This document shows positions 16,623-24,866 of a stretch of DNA of 64,000 bases, piece after piece. The stretch spans positions 1,550,001 through 1,614,000 of the forward strand of contig OY843749.1 in NCBI GenBank assembly GCA_963693025.1, in the 5' to 3' direction. The notes under the pieces were generated by a model, which worked only from the letters and a program-made list of their open reading frames with translations, had not been told where the DNA came from and ran no database searches. This DNA comes from JAHRAW01 sp963693025 (GTDB lineage: Bacteria; Pseudomonadota; Gammaproteobacteria; Arenicellales; Poriferihabitantaceae). Both the position numbers and the translations under genes were made by a program. Positions within the stretch are counted from its first letter, which is position 1. The number at the start of each line of letters is the position of its first letter.

Positions 16623-17645
16623 TTAAATATCCTCCAAACTCCAGCGCGGGCGCACTTCAAATTCACCGCCGCGTGAATTCGTTTGCGGCATCGGCAGTTG
16701 CCCCGACGCCCTGAGATAACCGGCATACGCAATCATCGCGCCGTTGTCGGTGCACAGTTCCGGGCGCGGATGAAACACCTCGACTCCCAAGCCGCCGGCG
16801 GCCTCGCGCAGCCGCTCGCGCAAGCGCGCATTGGCGCCGACCCCGCCGGAGATGACCAGCCGCTTGCGCCGCGTTTGCGCGAGCGCGCGCAGGCACTTGA
16901 TGACCAGCGTCTCGACCACCGCGACCTCAAAGGCGAGGGCAATGTCGGCGATGGTCTGCCGGTCGAGCGGCTGCTGGGACGCGGTCGTTCGCACCTGGGT
17001 TTTGAGCCCGCTGAAACTGAAGTCCAGCCCGGCGCGGTTGGTCATCGGGCGCGGCAGAGTGAAACGCCCCGGCTTGCCATCCAGCGCGGCGCGGGCGATG
17101 GCGGGACCGCCGGGAAAGCCAAGCCCCAGCAGTTTGGCGGTCTTGTCGAAGGCTTCGCCGGCGGCGTCGTCCAGCGACTGCCCGAGAATGCGATACGCGC
17201 CAATCGCCTCGACATCCACCAGCATCGTATGCCCCCCCGAAACGAGCAACGCCAGCATCGGCGCGTCGGGCGGCTCAGGCTCCAACATCGGCGCCAGCAA
17301 GTGCCCCTCCATGTGGTGCACCGCCACCGCCGGCACGCCCCACGACTGCGCCAAACTCGCGCCCACCGACGCGCCCACCAACAGCGCGCCGGCGAGACCC
17401 GGACCGGCGGTGTAAGCGACCGCATCCGGCGTCGCGCCGTCGTTGCGCGGCGCGTTGAGCAAGTGGTCGATCAACGGCAGCAATGTTTTGATGTGGTCGC
17501 GCGCCGCCAACTCCGGCACCACGCCGCCGTACGGTTTGTGCACCTCGATTTGCGTCGCCAGGTTGTGCGCCAGCAGTCCGGCGTCGCTGTCGTAAATCGC
17601 GGCGGCGGTGTCGTCGCAGGAAGTTTCAATGCCGAGAACGCGCAT
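16623..17645 (-). CDS. tsaD: tRNA N6-adenosine threonylcarbamoyltransferase
   Basis: The 340-residue protein has the ASKHA-type start VLGIETSCDDTAAAIYD, the metal-binding H111-M-E-G-H115, GGHTMLV, GPAIARAALDG, the SGGVGANARLRERL block and the CTDNGAMIAY motif. It completes the t6A modification of tRNAs reading ANN codons, together with TsaB, TsaC and TsaE. Its ATG lies only 12 bases from the outer end of the adjacent insertion sequence, so its native promoter has probably been displaced and it may now be read from IS-derived or new sequences. Confidence 0.96.
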   Translation of the reverse strand: MRVLGIETSCDDTAAAIYDSDAGLLAHNLATQIEVHKPYGGVVPELAARDHIKTLLPLIDHLLNAPRNDGATPDAVAYTAGPGLAGALLVGASVGASLAQSWGVPAVAVHHMEGHLLAPMLEPEPPDAPMLALLVSGGHTMLVDVEAIGAYRILGQSLDDAAGEAFDKTAKLLGLGFPGGPAIARAALDGKPGRFTLPRPMTNRAGLDFSFSGLKTQVRTTASQQPLDRQTIADIALAFEVAVVETLVIKCLRALAQTRRKRLVISGGVGANARLRERLREAAGGLGVEVFHPRPELCTDNGAMIAYAGYLRASGQLPMPQTNSRGGEFEVRPRWSLEDI

Positions 17646-17657
17646 GCGCCGATAGTA

Positions 17658-19053
17658 TTTTCCAATTCAGATATGAGCCTGAATGAGTCGGTCAGTCGGT
17701 GAGTCTGTTAGGCGGTGGTTTTTTAGGTTGAGTTGAGTTGTTTGAATAGTCGTTGCCGGGCGCGGTTCATGCGTTTGGCGGCTTGATTATCGCTGCATTG
17801 GTTGGCGATGTCATCAAGTATTTGGAAGGTGATGCCGGGTTTTAAGTATTGTGCGGCATGCGGCAGGGATTTGAGTTTTTCGTAGGGCGTCATCATGCGC
17901 TCGTAGGGGTAGCGGATGCGGCGTTTGCCCTTGGCGTCGAGGGTTTCTTCGGGGAACCAGCAAGGTCGGTGGAAGTTGATGTAGGGGGTTAGGTAGTTGA
18001 GTGCGAAGTGATTGACTTGCGGCGCGAAGCGTTTGGGGATATGGCTATAGCCCAAGTGTTTGCGCACGGTGGAGCCGTTTTTGCCTTCTACCAAGGCGTT
18101 GTCGTTGGTCTGCCGCGAGCGCGATTTGGTGAGTTCGATGTGGAGTTTTTGCAGCAGTCGGGCGACGCGGTGGTTGATGTATTCGGAGCCGTTGTCGGAG
18201 TGGAAGCCGCGGATAACGAACGGAAAGGTCTGCAGCAGTTGCTCGAGGGCTGGGATGAGGAAATGCTCGCTGATGACGGCCACGCTGACGACCACCTGCA
18301 TTTGCGTGATTTCATCGACGGCGTTGATGTGATAAATCCCTTTGATGCCGTCCAAATCGCCCTGATGGACGCTGTCGACGCGCACAAAGCCGGGCTGTCC
18401 TTCGGGTTGCGGCTTGCGGCGCTCGCCGATGGGAATAGTGCGCGGGCGGGTTTTGGTGAAGGTGCGCCGGCGGCGCTGGTAGGGCGGCGACTTGCGCAGG
18501 TTATACAAGTGTCCGTTGGAGATGCCCGCCAGGCGCTCAAAGCGCGCATCGCCGTAAATATGGTAAGCGCGCTCGCAGAGTTTGCGCGTGGCTGGGCCGG
18601 ACAGCGTAGAGTGCAGCGTATCCACCTCCGCCAGCAGCGCCACATCCGCCGGCAAATAGCGCCGCCGGAACGCATTCACCGGCTTGCCGCGCCGGTCGCG
18701 GATGCGCCCGCTGCGGATAAACTGGGTGATCAGGCGGGTAATCTGCGCGCGCGAGCGGCCGGTGACCTTGCGCAAATAGCGCCTCACCAGCCCCTTGTCG
18801 GCTTTGCTTAAGTGCCGGTAGCGCAGTTGGCGCAGCGAGCATTCAACCCACCGATAAGCATCGGCGCGCGCCGGGATTTCAAAATCAAGCGGGCGCGAGC
18901 CGGCCAAAAAGGCGCGAATCTCGTCCACGGAGTGTAAGCGTTTGGAATGCAGTTTCACGATCATCATCCCCCGATAATCCCAAAACCACCCCTTTCAGGC
19001 TCATCTGCCGCTGGAATGACGACAATTTTTCAGGCTCATGTTCCGTTGGAAAA
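17658..19053 (-). mobile_element. DD35E insertion sequence between tsaD and aat
   Basis: Left and right ends share TTTTCCAA, an 8-9-base spacer and ATGAGCCTGAA in inverted orientation: ATGAGCCTGAA at 17673-17683, its complement TTCAGGCTCAT at 19029-19039. A second copy of TTCAGGCTCAT lies 35 bases inward at 18994-19004, only on the right. No clear target duplication is visible, so the outer boundaries (TTTTCC at 17658, GGAAAA ending at 19053) are tentative. The element carries one transposase gene and occupies the shared promoter region of tsaD and aat. Confidence 0.7.
17723..18967 (-). CDS. Integrase-core (rve-type) transposase
   Basis: The 414-residue protein has an N-terminal DNA-binding part (helix-turn-helix around LRKVTGRSRAQITRLITQF) and a retroviral-type integrase core. 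Its catalytic triad is readable: D198 in VRVDSVHQGD, D258 in GFHSDNGSEY and E294 in NDNALVEGKNG, with 35 residues between the last two (DD35E). The C-terminus, with YINFHRPCWFP and YPYERMMTPYEKL, is typical of insertion-sequence integrase-like transposases. No stop or frameshift interrupts it. The exact IS family cannot be assigned by eye. Confidence 0.9.
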   Translation of the reverse strand: MMIVKLHSKRLHSVDEIRAFLAGSRPLDFEIPARADAYRWVECSLRQLRYRHLSKADKGLVRRYLRKVTGRSRAQITRLITQFIRSGRIRDRRGKPVNAFRRRYLPADVALLAEVDTLHSTLSGPATRKLCERAYHIYGDARFERLAGISNGHLYNLRKSPPYQRRRRTFTKTRPRTIPIGERRKPQPEGQPGFVRVDSVHQGDLDGIKGIYHINAVDEITQMQVVVSVAVISEHFLIPALEQLLQTFPFVIRGFHSDNGSEYINHRVARLLQKLHIELTKSRSRQTNDNALVEGKNGSTVRKHLGYSHIPKRFAPQVNHFALNYLTPYINFHRPCWFPEETLDAKGKRRIRYPYERMMTPYEKLKSLPHAAQYLKPGITFQILDDIANQCSDNQAAKRMNRARQRLFKQLNST

Positions 19054-19097
19054 GGCTCCGATTTTACATTAGCCGGGCAAGTCGGTATGTTACCGGC

Positions 19098-19826
19098 ATG
19101 CTTCAAACGCGCCGGTCCATCGCAGACTTCCCCCCGCTCGAAGCGGCCACCCGAGAGGGCTTGCTGGCGGTCGGCGGCGACCTCAGCGAGGCGCGCTTGC
19201 TCGCCGCCTACCGCAGCGGAATCTTCCCCTGGTATGGTCGGGGCGAGCCGATTCTGTGGTGGTCGCCGGACCCCCGTTGCGTGATTTTTCCGGAGAAGTT
19301 TATGCCGTCTCGCAGCCTCAAAAAATCCATTCGGCGAAGCGGTTTTGACTTCACCCTGGACACCGCCTTCGCCCGCGTGCTCGCCGAATGCGCGGCGCCG
19401 CGTGACGGTGGCGGCGGCGGCGGTGGCGGCGGTGGTGGCGGCAACGGCGGTGGCGGCGGCACCTGGATAACCGCCGATATGGCGCGCGCCTACACCGGCT
19501 TGCACCGCAGCGGCGTCGCCCATTCGGCGGAAATCTGGCAGCGCGGGCGGCTCGTCGGCGGGCTCTATGGCCTCGCGCTCGGCGGCGTGTTTTTCGGCGA
19601 AAGCATGTTCAGCCGGGTGACCGACGCCTCCAAAGCGGCGCTCGCGATGCTCATCCAACAACTGCTGCGCTGGGATTTTCGCCTGATTGACTGCCAGGTG
19701 TGTTCGCCGCATTTGCTGAGCCTCGGCGCGGAAGAAATCGCGCGCGCCGCCTTTATCAAACGCTTGCAATCCGCGCTGAACCACCCCGGCAAACCGGGCG
19801 ACTGGGCGCGCGCAAAGAGCGTATGA
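19098..19826 (+). CDS. aat: Leucyl/phenylalanyl-tRNA-protein transferase with poly-glycine insertion
   Basis: The 242-residue enzyme shows the Aat signatures FPPLEAATREGLLAVGGDLS, AAYRSGIFPWYGRGEPILWW, the HSAEIW block, GGLYGLALGGVFFGESMF and the SKAALAML helix. It adds Leu or Phe to proteins with N-terminal Arg or Lys, creating N-degrons for ClpAP. Residues ~104-121 are a run of twelve glycines, an Asn and five glycines, encoded by GGC/GGT repeats at 19407-19460, in a loop that is normally only a few residues long. The ATG at 19098 is the family start. Its stop overlaps the bpt start (ATGA). Confidence 0.95.
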   Translation: MLQTRRSIADFPPLEAATREGLLAVGGDLSEARLLAAYRSGIFPWYGRGEPILWWSPDPRCVIFPEKFMPSRSLKKSIRRSGFDFTLDTAFARVLAECAAPRDGGGGGGGGGGGGNGGGGGTWITADMARAYTGLHRSGVAHSAEIWQRGRLVGGLYGLALGGVFFGESMFSRVTDASKAALAMLIQQLLRWDFRLIDCQVCSPHLLSLGAEEIARAAFIKRLQSALNHPGKPGDWARAKSV

Positions 19827-20536
19827 GCATTCAATCCCGCCAACCGCGGCTGTATCTTTCGGCGCCGCATCCGTGCCCGTATATCGAGCCGGAAACCGCC
19901 GCCACGGTGATGCTCGACCCGAGGCATCCGGTCAACAACGCGCTCTTCAACACGCTGCTCAAAGCCGGTTTTCGCCGCAGCGGCGACAGCATCTTCCGCC
20001 CCCACTGCCGCAACTGCAACGCCTGCATCTCGGTGCGCATCCCGGCGGCGGAATACCGCCCCAACCGCGCGCAACGCCGAACATATAGCCGCAACAGCGA
20101 CCTCGCCACCAGCATGACGCCGGCGACTTTCAACGACGAGCACTTCGACCTCTACTGCCGCTATCAGGCGTGGCGGCACAGCGGCGACTTGATGGACCAT
20201 TCCGACCCCAAACTGTACCGGGAGTTTATGGTGGAATCGACCGTCGAGACCGTGTTCATTGAGCACCGCTTGAACGGCAAACTGGCGACGGTGTCGGTGT
20301 GCGACCTGACCGATGACGGCATGTCGGCGGTGTATACTTTCTTCGACCCGAAACTTCAAGCCCGCAGCCTCGGCACGTATGCGATTATGAAACAAATCGA
20401 CTACGTCAACAGCATGCGGCTCGACTGGTTGTATCTCGGCTACTGGATTAACGGCTGCAAAAAGATGGGCTACAAAATCAAGTTCGCGCCGATTTTTGGA
20501 TTTGTCAACAAGGAGTGGCGGTTGTTGTGTTTGTGA
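19823..20536 (+). CDS. bpt: Aspartate/glutamate leucyltransferase (bacterial ATE1-type)
   Basis: The 237-residue protein carries the Bpt features: a Pro-rich PHPCPYIE start, FRRSGDSIFRPHCRNCNACISVRIP with the paired cysteines, a YCRYQAWRH block, VYTFFDP and the GYWINGCKKMGYKIKFAP motif. It leucylates proteins with N-terminal Asp or Glu. Together with the 4-bp-overlapping aat it forms the bacterial N-end-rule operon; clpS/clpA are not in the window. Confidence 0.95.
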   Translation: MSIQSRQPRLYLSAPHPCPYIEPETAATVMLDPRHPVNNALFNTLLKAGFRRSGDSIFRPHCRNCNACISVRIPAAEYRPNRAQRRTYSRNSDLATSMTPATFNDEHFDLYCRYQAWRHSGDLMDHSDPKLYREFMVESTVETVFIEHRLNGKLATVSVCDLTDDGMSAVYTFFDPKLQARSLGTYAIMKQIDYVNSMRLDWLYLGYWINGCKKMGYKIKFAPIFGFVNKEWRLLCL

Positions 20537-20571
20537 GCGTGCGCGCTCAGTCGTTTTAGTCTTAGTTAGTC

Positions 20572-20796
20572 TTAGTCGTCATCGCCACCGCCACCGTGGT
20601 CATCCCATTCGGCTTCCGCTTTCGGCGTCTCCCGCAGTTCGACCGGACCGAGGCCGACCACTTCCAACTCGATTCCGCAACCGTCGCATTCCAACAACTC
20701 GCCTTTGACCGGCTCGCCGGACAGCGCCAGCCGGGCGTTACAAATCGGGCAACCCGCCAGCGCCGGGCTTTTGCTCATCGGGGGTCTCGTGACCAT
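20572..20796 (-). CDS. LysW-like zinc-ribbon protein with altered C-terminus
   Basis: The 74-residue acidic protein has two zinc-binding pairs (C16/C19, C37/C40) and the LysW-like stretch GELLECDGCGIELEVVGLGPVEL followed by an acidic EAEWDD tail. LysW/ArgW carriers attach amino-acid intermediates of lysine or arginine synthesis to a C-terminal glutamate; here the tail continues with HGGGGDDD and ends in Asp. TGAGGTGAT just before the ATG at 20796 supports that start. No lysX-like ligase is nearby, so it is an isolated homologue whose carrier function is uncertain. Confidence 0.75.
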   Translation of the reverse strand: MVTRPPMSKSPALAGCPICNARLALSGEPVKGELLECDGCGIELEVVGLGPVELRETPKAEAEWDDHGGGGDDD

Positions 20797-20922
20797 ATCA
20801 CCTCAACTCAACGCGCCGAAATGCCGCTGGCGACTGCAGTGAAATATCCCGCGCCGCCCTGTCATAGAATGATAAAACAAATTACACTACGCGGCACATT
20901 TTACCATTACTGAATCCGTCGA

Positions 20923-22533
20923 ATGGGCGCCGCTCTCGATCTCAGCCGCTACGGCATCAACCGGGTCACCGAGGTCATTCACAACCCGGACTACGACCTG
21001 CTATACCGCGAAGAAACCCGCGACGACTTGACGGGTTTTGAGCGCGGCGCGGTCACCGCCAGCGGCGCGGTCGCGGTCAACACCGGCGTCTTTACCGGGC
21101 GCTCGCCGAGGGACAAATACATCGTGCGCGACGACACCACCCGCGACACTTTCTGGTGGGCGGAGCAGGGCGGAAACGACAACAAGCCGCTCAGCGTGGC
21201 GCACTGGCGGCAACTCAAACAACGCGTCGCCGGGCAACTCGGCGGCAAGCGCGTGTTCGTGGTTGACGGCTTCTGCGGCGCCAATCCCGACACCCGCCTG
21301 AGCGTGCGCTTCATCATGGAAGTGGCGTGGCAGGCGCACTTCGTCAAGAACATGTTCATCCGCCCATCCGCCGACGAGTTGGCGAACTTTGAGCCGGACT
21401 TCGTGGTCATGAACGGCGCCAAGACGGTCAACCCGCAGTGGCAAGCGATGGGGCTCAATTCGGAAAATTTCATCGCCTTCAACCTCACCGAAAAGATGCA
21501 GTTAATCGGCGGAAGTTGGTATGGCGGCGAGATGAAAAAGGGCTTGTTTTCGGTGATGAACTACCTGCTGCCGTTGCGCGGAATGGCGTCCATGCACTGC
21601 GCCGCCAACGTCGGGGCGGGCGGCGACACCGCCATCTTTTTCGGCTTGTCCGGCACCGGCAAAACCACGCTGTCAACCGACCCCCGCCGCCGCTTGATCG
21701 GCGACGACGAACACGGCTGGGACGACGACGGAATTTTCAACTTTGAAGGCGGCTGCTACGCCAAGACCATTCGCCTGAGCGCGCAAGCCGAGCCGGACAT
21801 TTACAACGCCATCAGGCGCGATGCGCTGCTTGAAAACGTGACCGTGCGCGCCGACGGCGAGGTCGATTACAACGACGCCTCCAAGACCGAAAACACCCGC
21901 GTCTCATACCCGATTTATCACATCGACAACATCGTCAAACCGGTGTCGCGCGCGGGACACGCCGGCAAAGTGTTCTTCCTTTCCGCCGACGCATACGGCG
22001 TGCTGCCGCCGGTTTCCGGGCTGACGCCGGCGCAGGCCGAGTATTATTTTCTGTCGGGCTTTACCGCCAAACTCGCGGGCACCGAGCGCGGCGTCAACCA
22101 GCCGACCCCGGCGTTTTCGGCGTGCTTCGGCGCGGCGTTTTTGAGCCTGCACCCGACCCAATATAGCCACCAACTGGCGAAGAAAATGCGCGCGGCAAAT
22201 GCGCGCGCCTACCTCGTCAACACCGGCTGGAACGGCGCCGGCGAGCGAATCTCCATCGCCGACACCCGCGCCATCATCAGCGCCGTGCTGGACGGCGCAT
22301 TCGAAGACGCCGAGACCGCCATCATCCCCCACTTCAACCTCGAAATCCCAACCACCCTGCCCGGCGTAGACAACCGCATCCTCGACCCCCGAACCACCCA
22401 CACCGACCCCAACGAATGGACCACCAAAGCCCAACGCCTCGCCGCCCTGTTCGTGGAAAACTTCAAACGCTACGAAGACAACAAAAAAGGCCGCCAACTG
22501 GCCCGCGCCGGCCCGTCGTTGGCGGCATCATAA
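20923..22533 (+). CDS. pckA: Phosphoenolpyruvate carboxykinase (ATP)
   Basis: The 536-residue enzyme shows the ATP-type PEPCK signatures: TGVFTGRSPRDKYIV, the substrate-binding RFIMEVAWQAHFVKNMFIRP, the P-loop GLSGTGKTTLS (starting at residue 241) with the lysine and Thr, LIGDDEHGW, and FNFEGGCYAKTI. It converts oxaloacetate to PEP with ATP at the entry to gluconeogenesis. That fits a genome expected to grow on aromatic acids that yield TCA intermediates (the island begins 1.3 kb downstream). Its gene is separated by only 48 bases from the MFS transporter gene. Confidence 0.97.
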   Translation: MGAALDLSRYGINRVTEVIHNPDYDLLYREETRDDLTGFERGAVTASGAVAVNTGVFTGRSPRDKYIVRDDTTRDTFWWAEQGGNDNKPLSVAHWRQLKQRVAGQLGGKRVFVVDGFCGANPDTRLSVRFIMEVAWQAHFVKNMFIRPSADELANFEPDFVVMNGAKTVNPQWQAMGLNSENFIAFNLTEKMQLIGGSWYGGEMKKGLFSVMNYLLPLRGMASMHCAANVGAGGDTAIFFGLSGTGKTTLSTDPRRRLIGDDEHGWDDDGIFNFEGGCYAKTIRLSAQAEPDIYNAIRRDALLENVTVRADGEVDYNDASKTENTRVSYPIYHIDNIVKPVSRAGHAGKVFFLSADAYGVLPPVSGLTPAQAEYYFLSGFTAKLAGTERGVNQPTPAFSACFGAAFLSLHPTQYSHQLAKKMRAANARAYLVNTGWNGAGERISIADTRAIISAVLDGAFEDAETAIIPHFNLEIPTTLPGVDNRILDPRTTHTDPNEWTTKAQRLAALFVENFKRYEDNKKGRQLARAGPSLAAS

Positions 22534-22581
22534 GGTGGCGGCGCGCCGAAACAACCGCGCACGCCGGCGGCAAAACGCGCC

Positions 22582-23817
22582 ATGCTGAAAGCCGACTCAT
22601 TCAAGACCACCCTGATTTTGGCGGCCCTGGTTGCGCTCGGACCCATGTCAACGGACATGTATTTGCCGGCCCTGCCGCGCCTGACCGAGGAGCTCAACAC
22701 CACCGTCGCCGCAACACAACTCAGCCTGAGCATCTTCCTGGTCGGTTTTGCGCTGGCGCAGTTGATTTACGGGCCGCTGTCGGACCGCTTCGGGCGCAAG
22801 GTGGTGTTCTTGTGGGGCATGGCCATCTTCCTGGCCGCCACGACGGGATGCGCGCTGGTCACCGACATCAACGCGTTCATCGTGCTGCGCTTCTTTCAGG
22901 CGCTGGGCGGCACGGTCGGGCCCGTGCTCGGGCGCGCGATCGTGCGCGACATTCACGGCCCGGTCAATTCCGGCAAGGTGCTGTCTCATATCGGCACCGC
23001 CATGGCCCTGGCGCCGGCGCTGGCACCCGTGGCCGGCGGCTATATCAGCGTCCATCTCGGCTGGCAGTACGTTTTCTGGGTGCTCGCGGTGTATGGCGTC
23101 GCCTGCGTTGCGTTGTTCCATTTCAAGGTGCCCGAGTCGGCGCCGGTCGAACACCGCCGCGCGACATCCTTCTCGTCCATGCGCGATGACTTCGCGGTCC
23201 TGCTTGGCGATCGGCGCTACCTCGGCTATTGCCTGAGTTGCACGTTTGCCTACGGCGGCCTGTTTGCGTTTTTGTCCGGGTCGTCATTCGTCGTGATCGA
23301 ATACTATGGAGTCGCCGAACAGCACTACGGCCTACTATTTCTACTGGTGGTGGTCGGCTACGTCGCCGGCACCTTGATTGCCGGAAAGTTCAGCATCGCC
23401 AAAGGCCATAACCCGCTAATCCGTTACGGCGGCGCAACCACCCTGCTCGGCGGCGGCGCGATGCTGGCGTGCTCCATCGCCGCGCCGCAACTACCGGGCT
23501 TGCCGGCGATCGCGAGCGGGGTACCGACGGTCATCCTGCCGATGATTATCTACATGGTCGGCCTCGGCCTGATCATGCCCCAATCCCTAACCGGCGCGCT
23601 GGCCGCCTACCCGCACATGGCCGGCACCGCTTCGGGCCTGTTCGGATTTATCCAAATGACGGTCGCCGCGCTGGTCGGCATCGCCGTCGGCCACACCTAC
23701 AACCACACCCCCGTCCCCATGTCAGCGGTCATCGCGCTGATGGGATTGCTGGCGCTACTGAGCCACCTCATCCTGGTCCACCCAACCCCACAACCAAAAC
23801 CCGGCATAACGCCTTAG
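22582..23817 (+). CDS. Bcr/CflA-family MFS efflux transporter
   Basis: The 411-residue protein has about 12 membrane helices and the DHA1 signatures ALVALGPMSTDMYLPALPRL, the motif-A loop GPLSDRFGRKVVFLWG, RFFQALGG and the motif-C-like GLIMPQSLTGALA. Bcr/CflA transporters export drugs, sulfonamides or metabolites across the inner membrane by proton antiport. It lies between pckA and the aromatic island and has the same strand as both; its substrate is unknown. Confidence 0.9.
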   Translation: MLKADSFKTTLILAALVALGPMSTDMYLPALPRLTEELNTTVAATQLSLSIFLVGFALAQLIYGPLSDRFGRKVVFLWGMAIFLAATTGCALVTDINAFIVLRFFQALGGTVGPVLGRAIVRDIHGPVNSGKVLSHIGTAMALAPALAPVAGGYISVHLGWQYVFWVLAVYGVACVALFHFKVPESAPVEHRRATSFSSMRDDFAVLLGDRRYLGYCLSCTFAYGGLFAFLSGSSFVVIEYYGVAEQHYGLLFLLVVVGYVAGTLIAGKFSIAKGHNPLIRYGGATTLLGGGAMLACSIAAPQLPGLPAIASGVPTVILPMIIYMVGLGLIMPQSLTGALAAYPHMAGTASGLFGFIQMTVAALVGIAVGHTYNHTPVPMSAVIALMGLLALLSHLILVHPTPQPKPGITP

Positions 23818-23831
23818 CCCCCAGAGCCGCC

Positions 23832-24866
23832 ATGGCAATCTGCGCCCTCGGATACCTCGGAATACGCTCCGACAAACCAGACCACTGGTCAGACTTCGCC
23901 ACCCGATTGCTCGGAATGCAACAAGTCAGCCACGGCGCACGCCAACTCGCCTTTCGCATGGACGACCACAAGCAGCGCCTGGTGGTGGTGGACGAGCCGG
24001 GGGCGGGGGAAACGCTCGCTTTCATGGGCTGGGAATTGGAGGACAAAGCCGACCTTGTGAACTATGCCGCACGGCTTGACCGGGCGAATGTGTCGGTGCA
24101 ACAAGGCAGCCGCGAACACGCCGACCGGCGGTTTGTCGAAGACCTGATCTTTTTTGACGACCCGGATGGAAACCGAATCGAGTTGTTTTGCCGTCCCATG
24201 CTGACCGACGCCCCTTTCGTGCCCGGCCGCCCAATCGCCGGGTTCAATACCGGGCCTCTGGGCATGGGTCATGCCGTCTTGCATGTCCGTGATACCCACG
24301 CATTGCTGCCCTTCTACCGTGACCTGCTTGACTTCCGTGTATCGGATTATGGGCTGACTCCTTATCCACTCTACTTCTTCCACGTCAACGGGCGTCATCA
24401 CAGTTTTGCCATGGTTGGTTCGGGCAAGGCCGGTTTCCACCATTTTATGGTTGAGTTTGCAAATCTCGATGATGTCGGCCAGGGCTATGATATTGCCCGG
24501 CAACGGGAGAGATGCGTGGCCTATACGCTGGGACGGCACACCAACGATTACATGCTGTCATACTACGCCCATTCGCCCTCCGGTTTTTTTGTCGAAAGCG
24601 GCTGGGGCGGGCGCGTGATCGACCCCGCGACTTGGGTGCCTCACGAAACCTTCGATGGCCCCAGTTTCTGGGGACATGAACGGCTCTATCTGAGCGAGGA
24701 AGGCGGGCGCAAACACTTGCGCGATATGCGTCTCAGCGCCGCCGCCAGGGGCAAGCGCGCGCCTGCGGTGATTGAATGCCCGTGGCTTTACGGCGAACTC
24801 ACAAAGCGAGCGCACGAGCCCGGACCGCCTTTAGCAAAAGCTAAAAAACGCAACGCCCGACTATGA
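23832..24866 (+). CDS. VOC-family type I extradiol ring-cleavage dioxygenase
   Basis: The 344-residue protein has two vicinal-oxygen-chelate repeats. The second carries the expected iron ligands: H147 in GMGHAVLHV, H203 or H204 in GFHHFMVE, and E255 in GFFVESGWGG, the His-His-Glu triad of 2,3-dihydroxybiphenyl/catechol 2,3-dioxygenases. It should open a catechol ring next to the diol. Its stop overlaps the start of the MhpA-like hydroxylase by 4 bases, so hydroxylation and cleavage are coupled genetically. The exact catechol is unknown; a dihydroxyphenyl acid is the likely class given the partner. Confidence 0.85.
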   Translation: MAICALGYLGIRSDKPDHWSDFATRLLGMQQVSHGARQLAFRMDDHKQRLVVVDEPGAGETLAFMGWELEDKADLVNYAARLDRANVSVQQGSREHADRRFVEDLIFFDDPDGNRIELFCRPMLTDAPFVPGRPIAGFNTGPLGMGHAVLHVRDTHALLPFYRDLLDFRVSDYGLTPYPLYFFHVNGRHHSFAMVGSGKAGFHHFMVEFANLDDVGQGYDIARQRERCVAYTLGRHTNDYMLSYYAHSPSGFFVESGWGGRVIDPATWVPHETFDGPSFWGHERLYLSEEGGRKHLRDMRLSAAARGKRAPAVIECPWLYGELTKRAHEPGPPLAKAKKRNARL

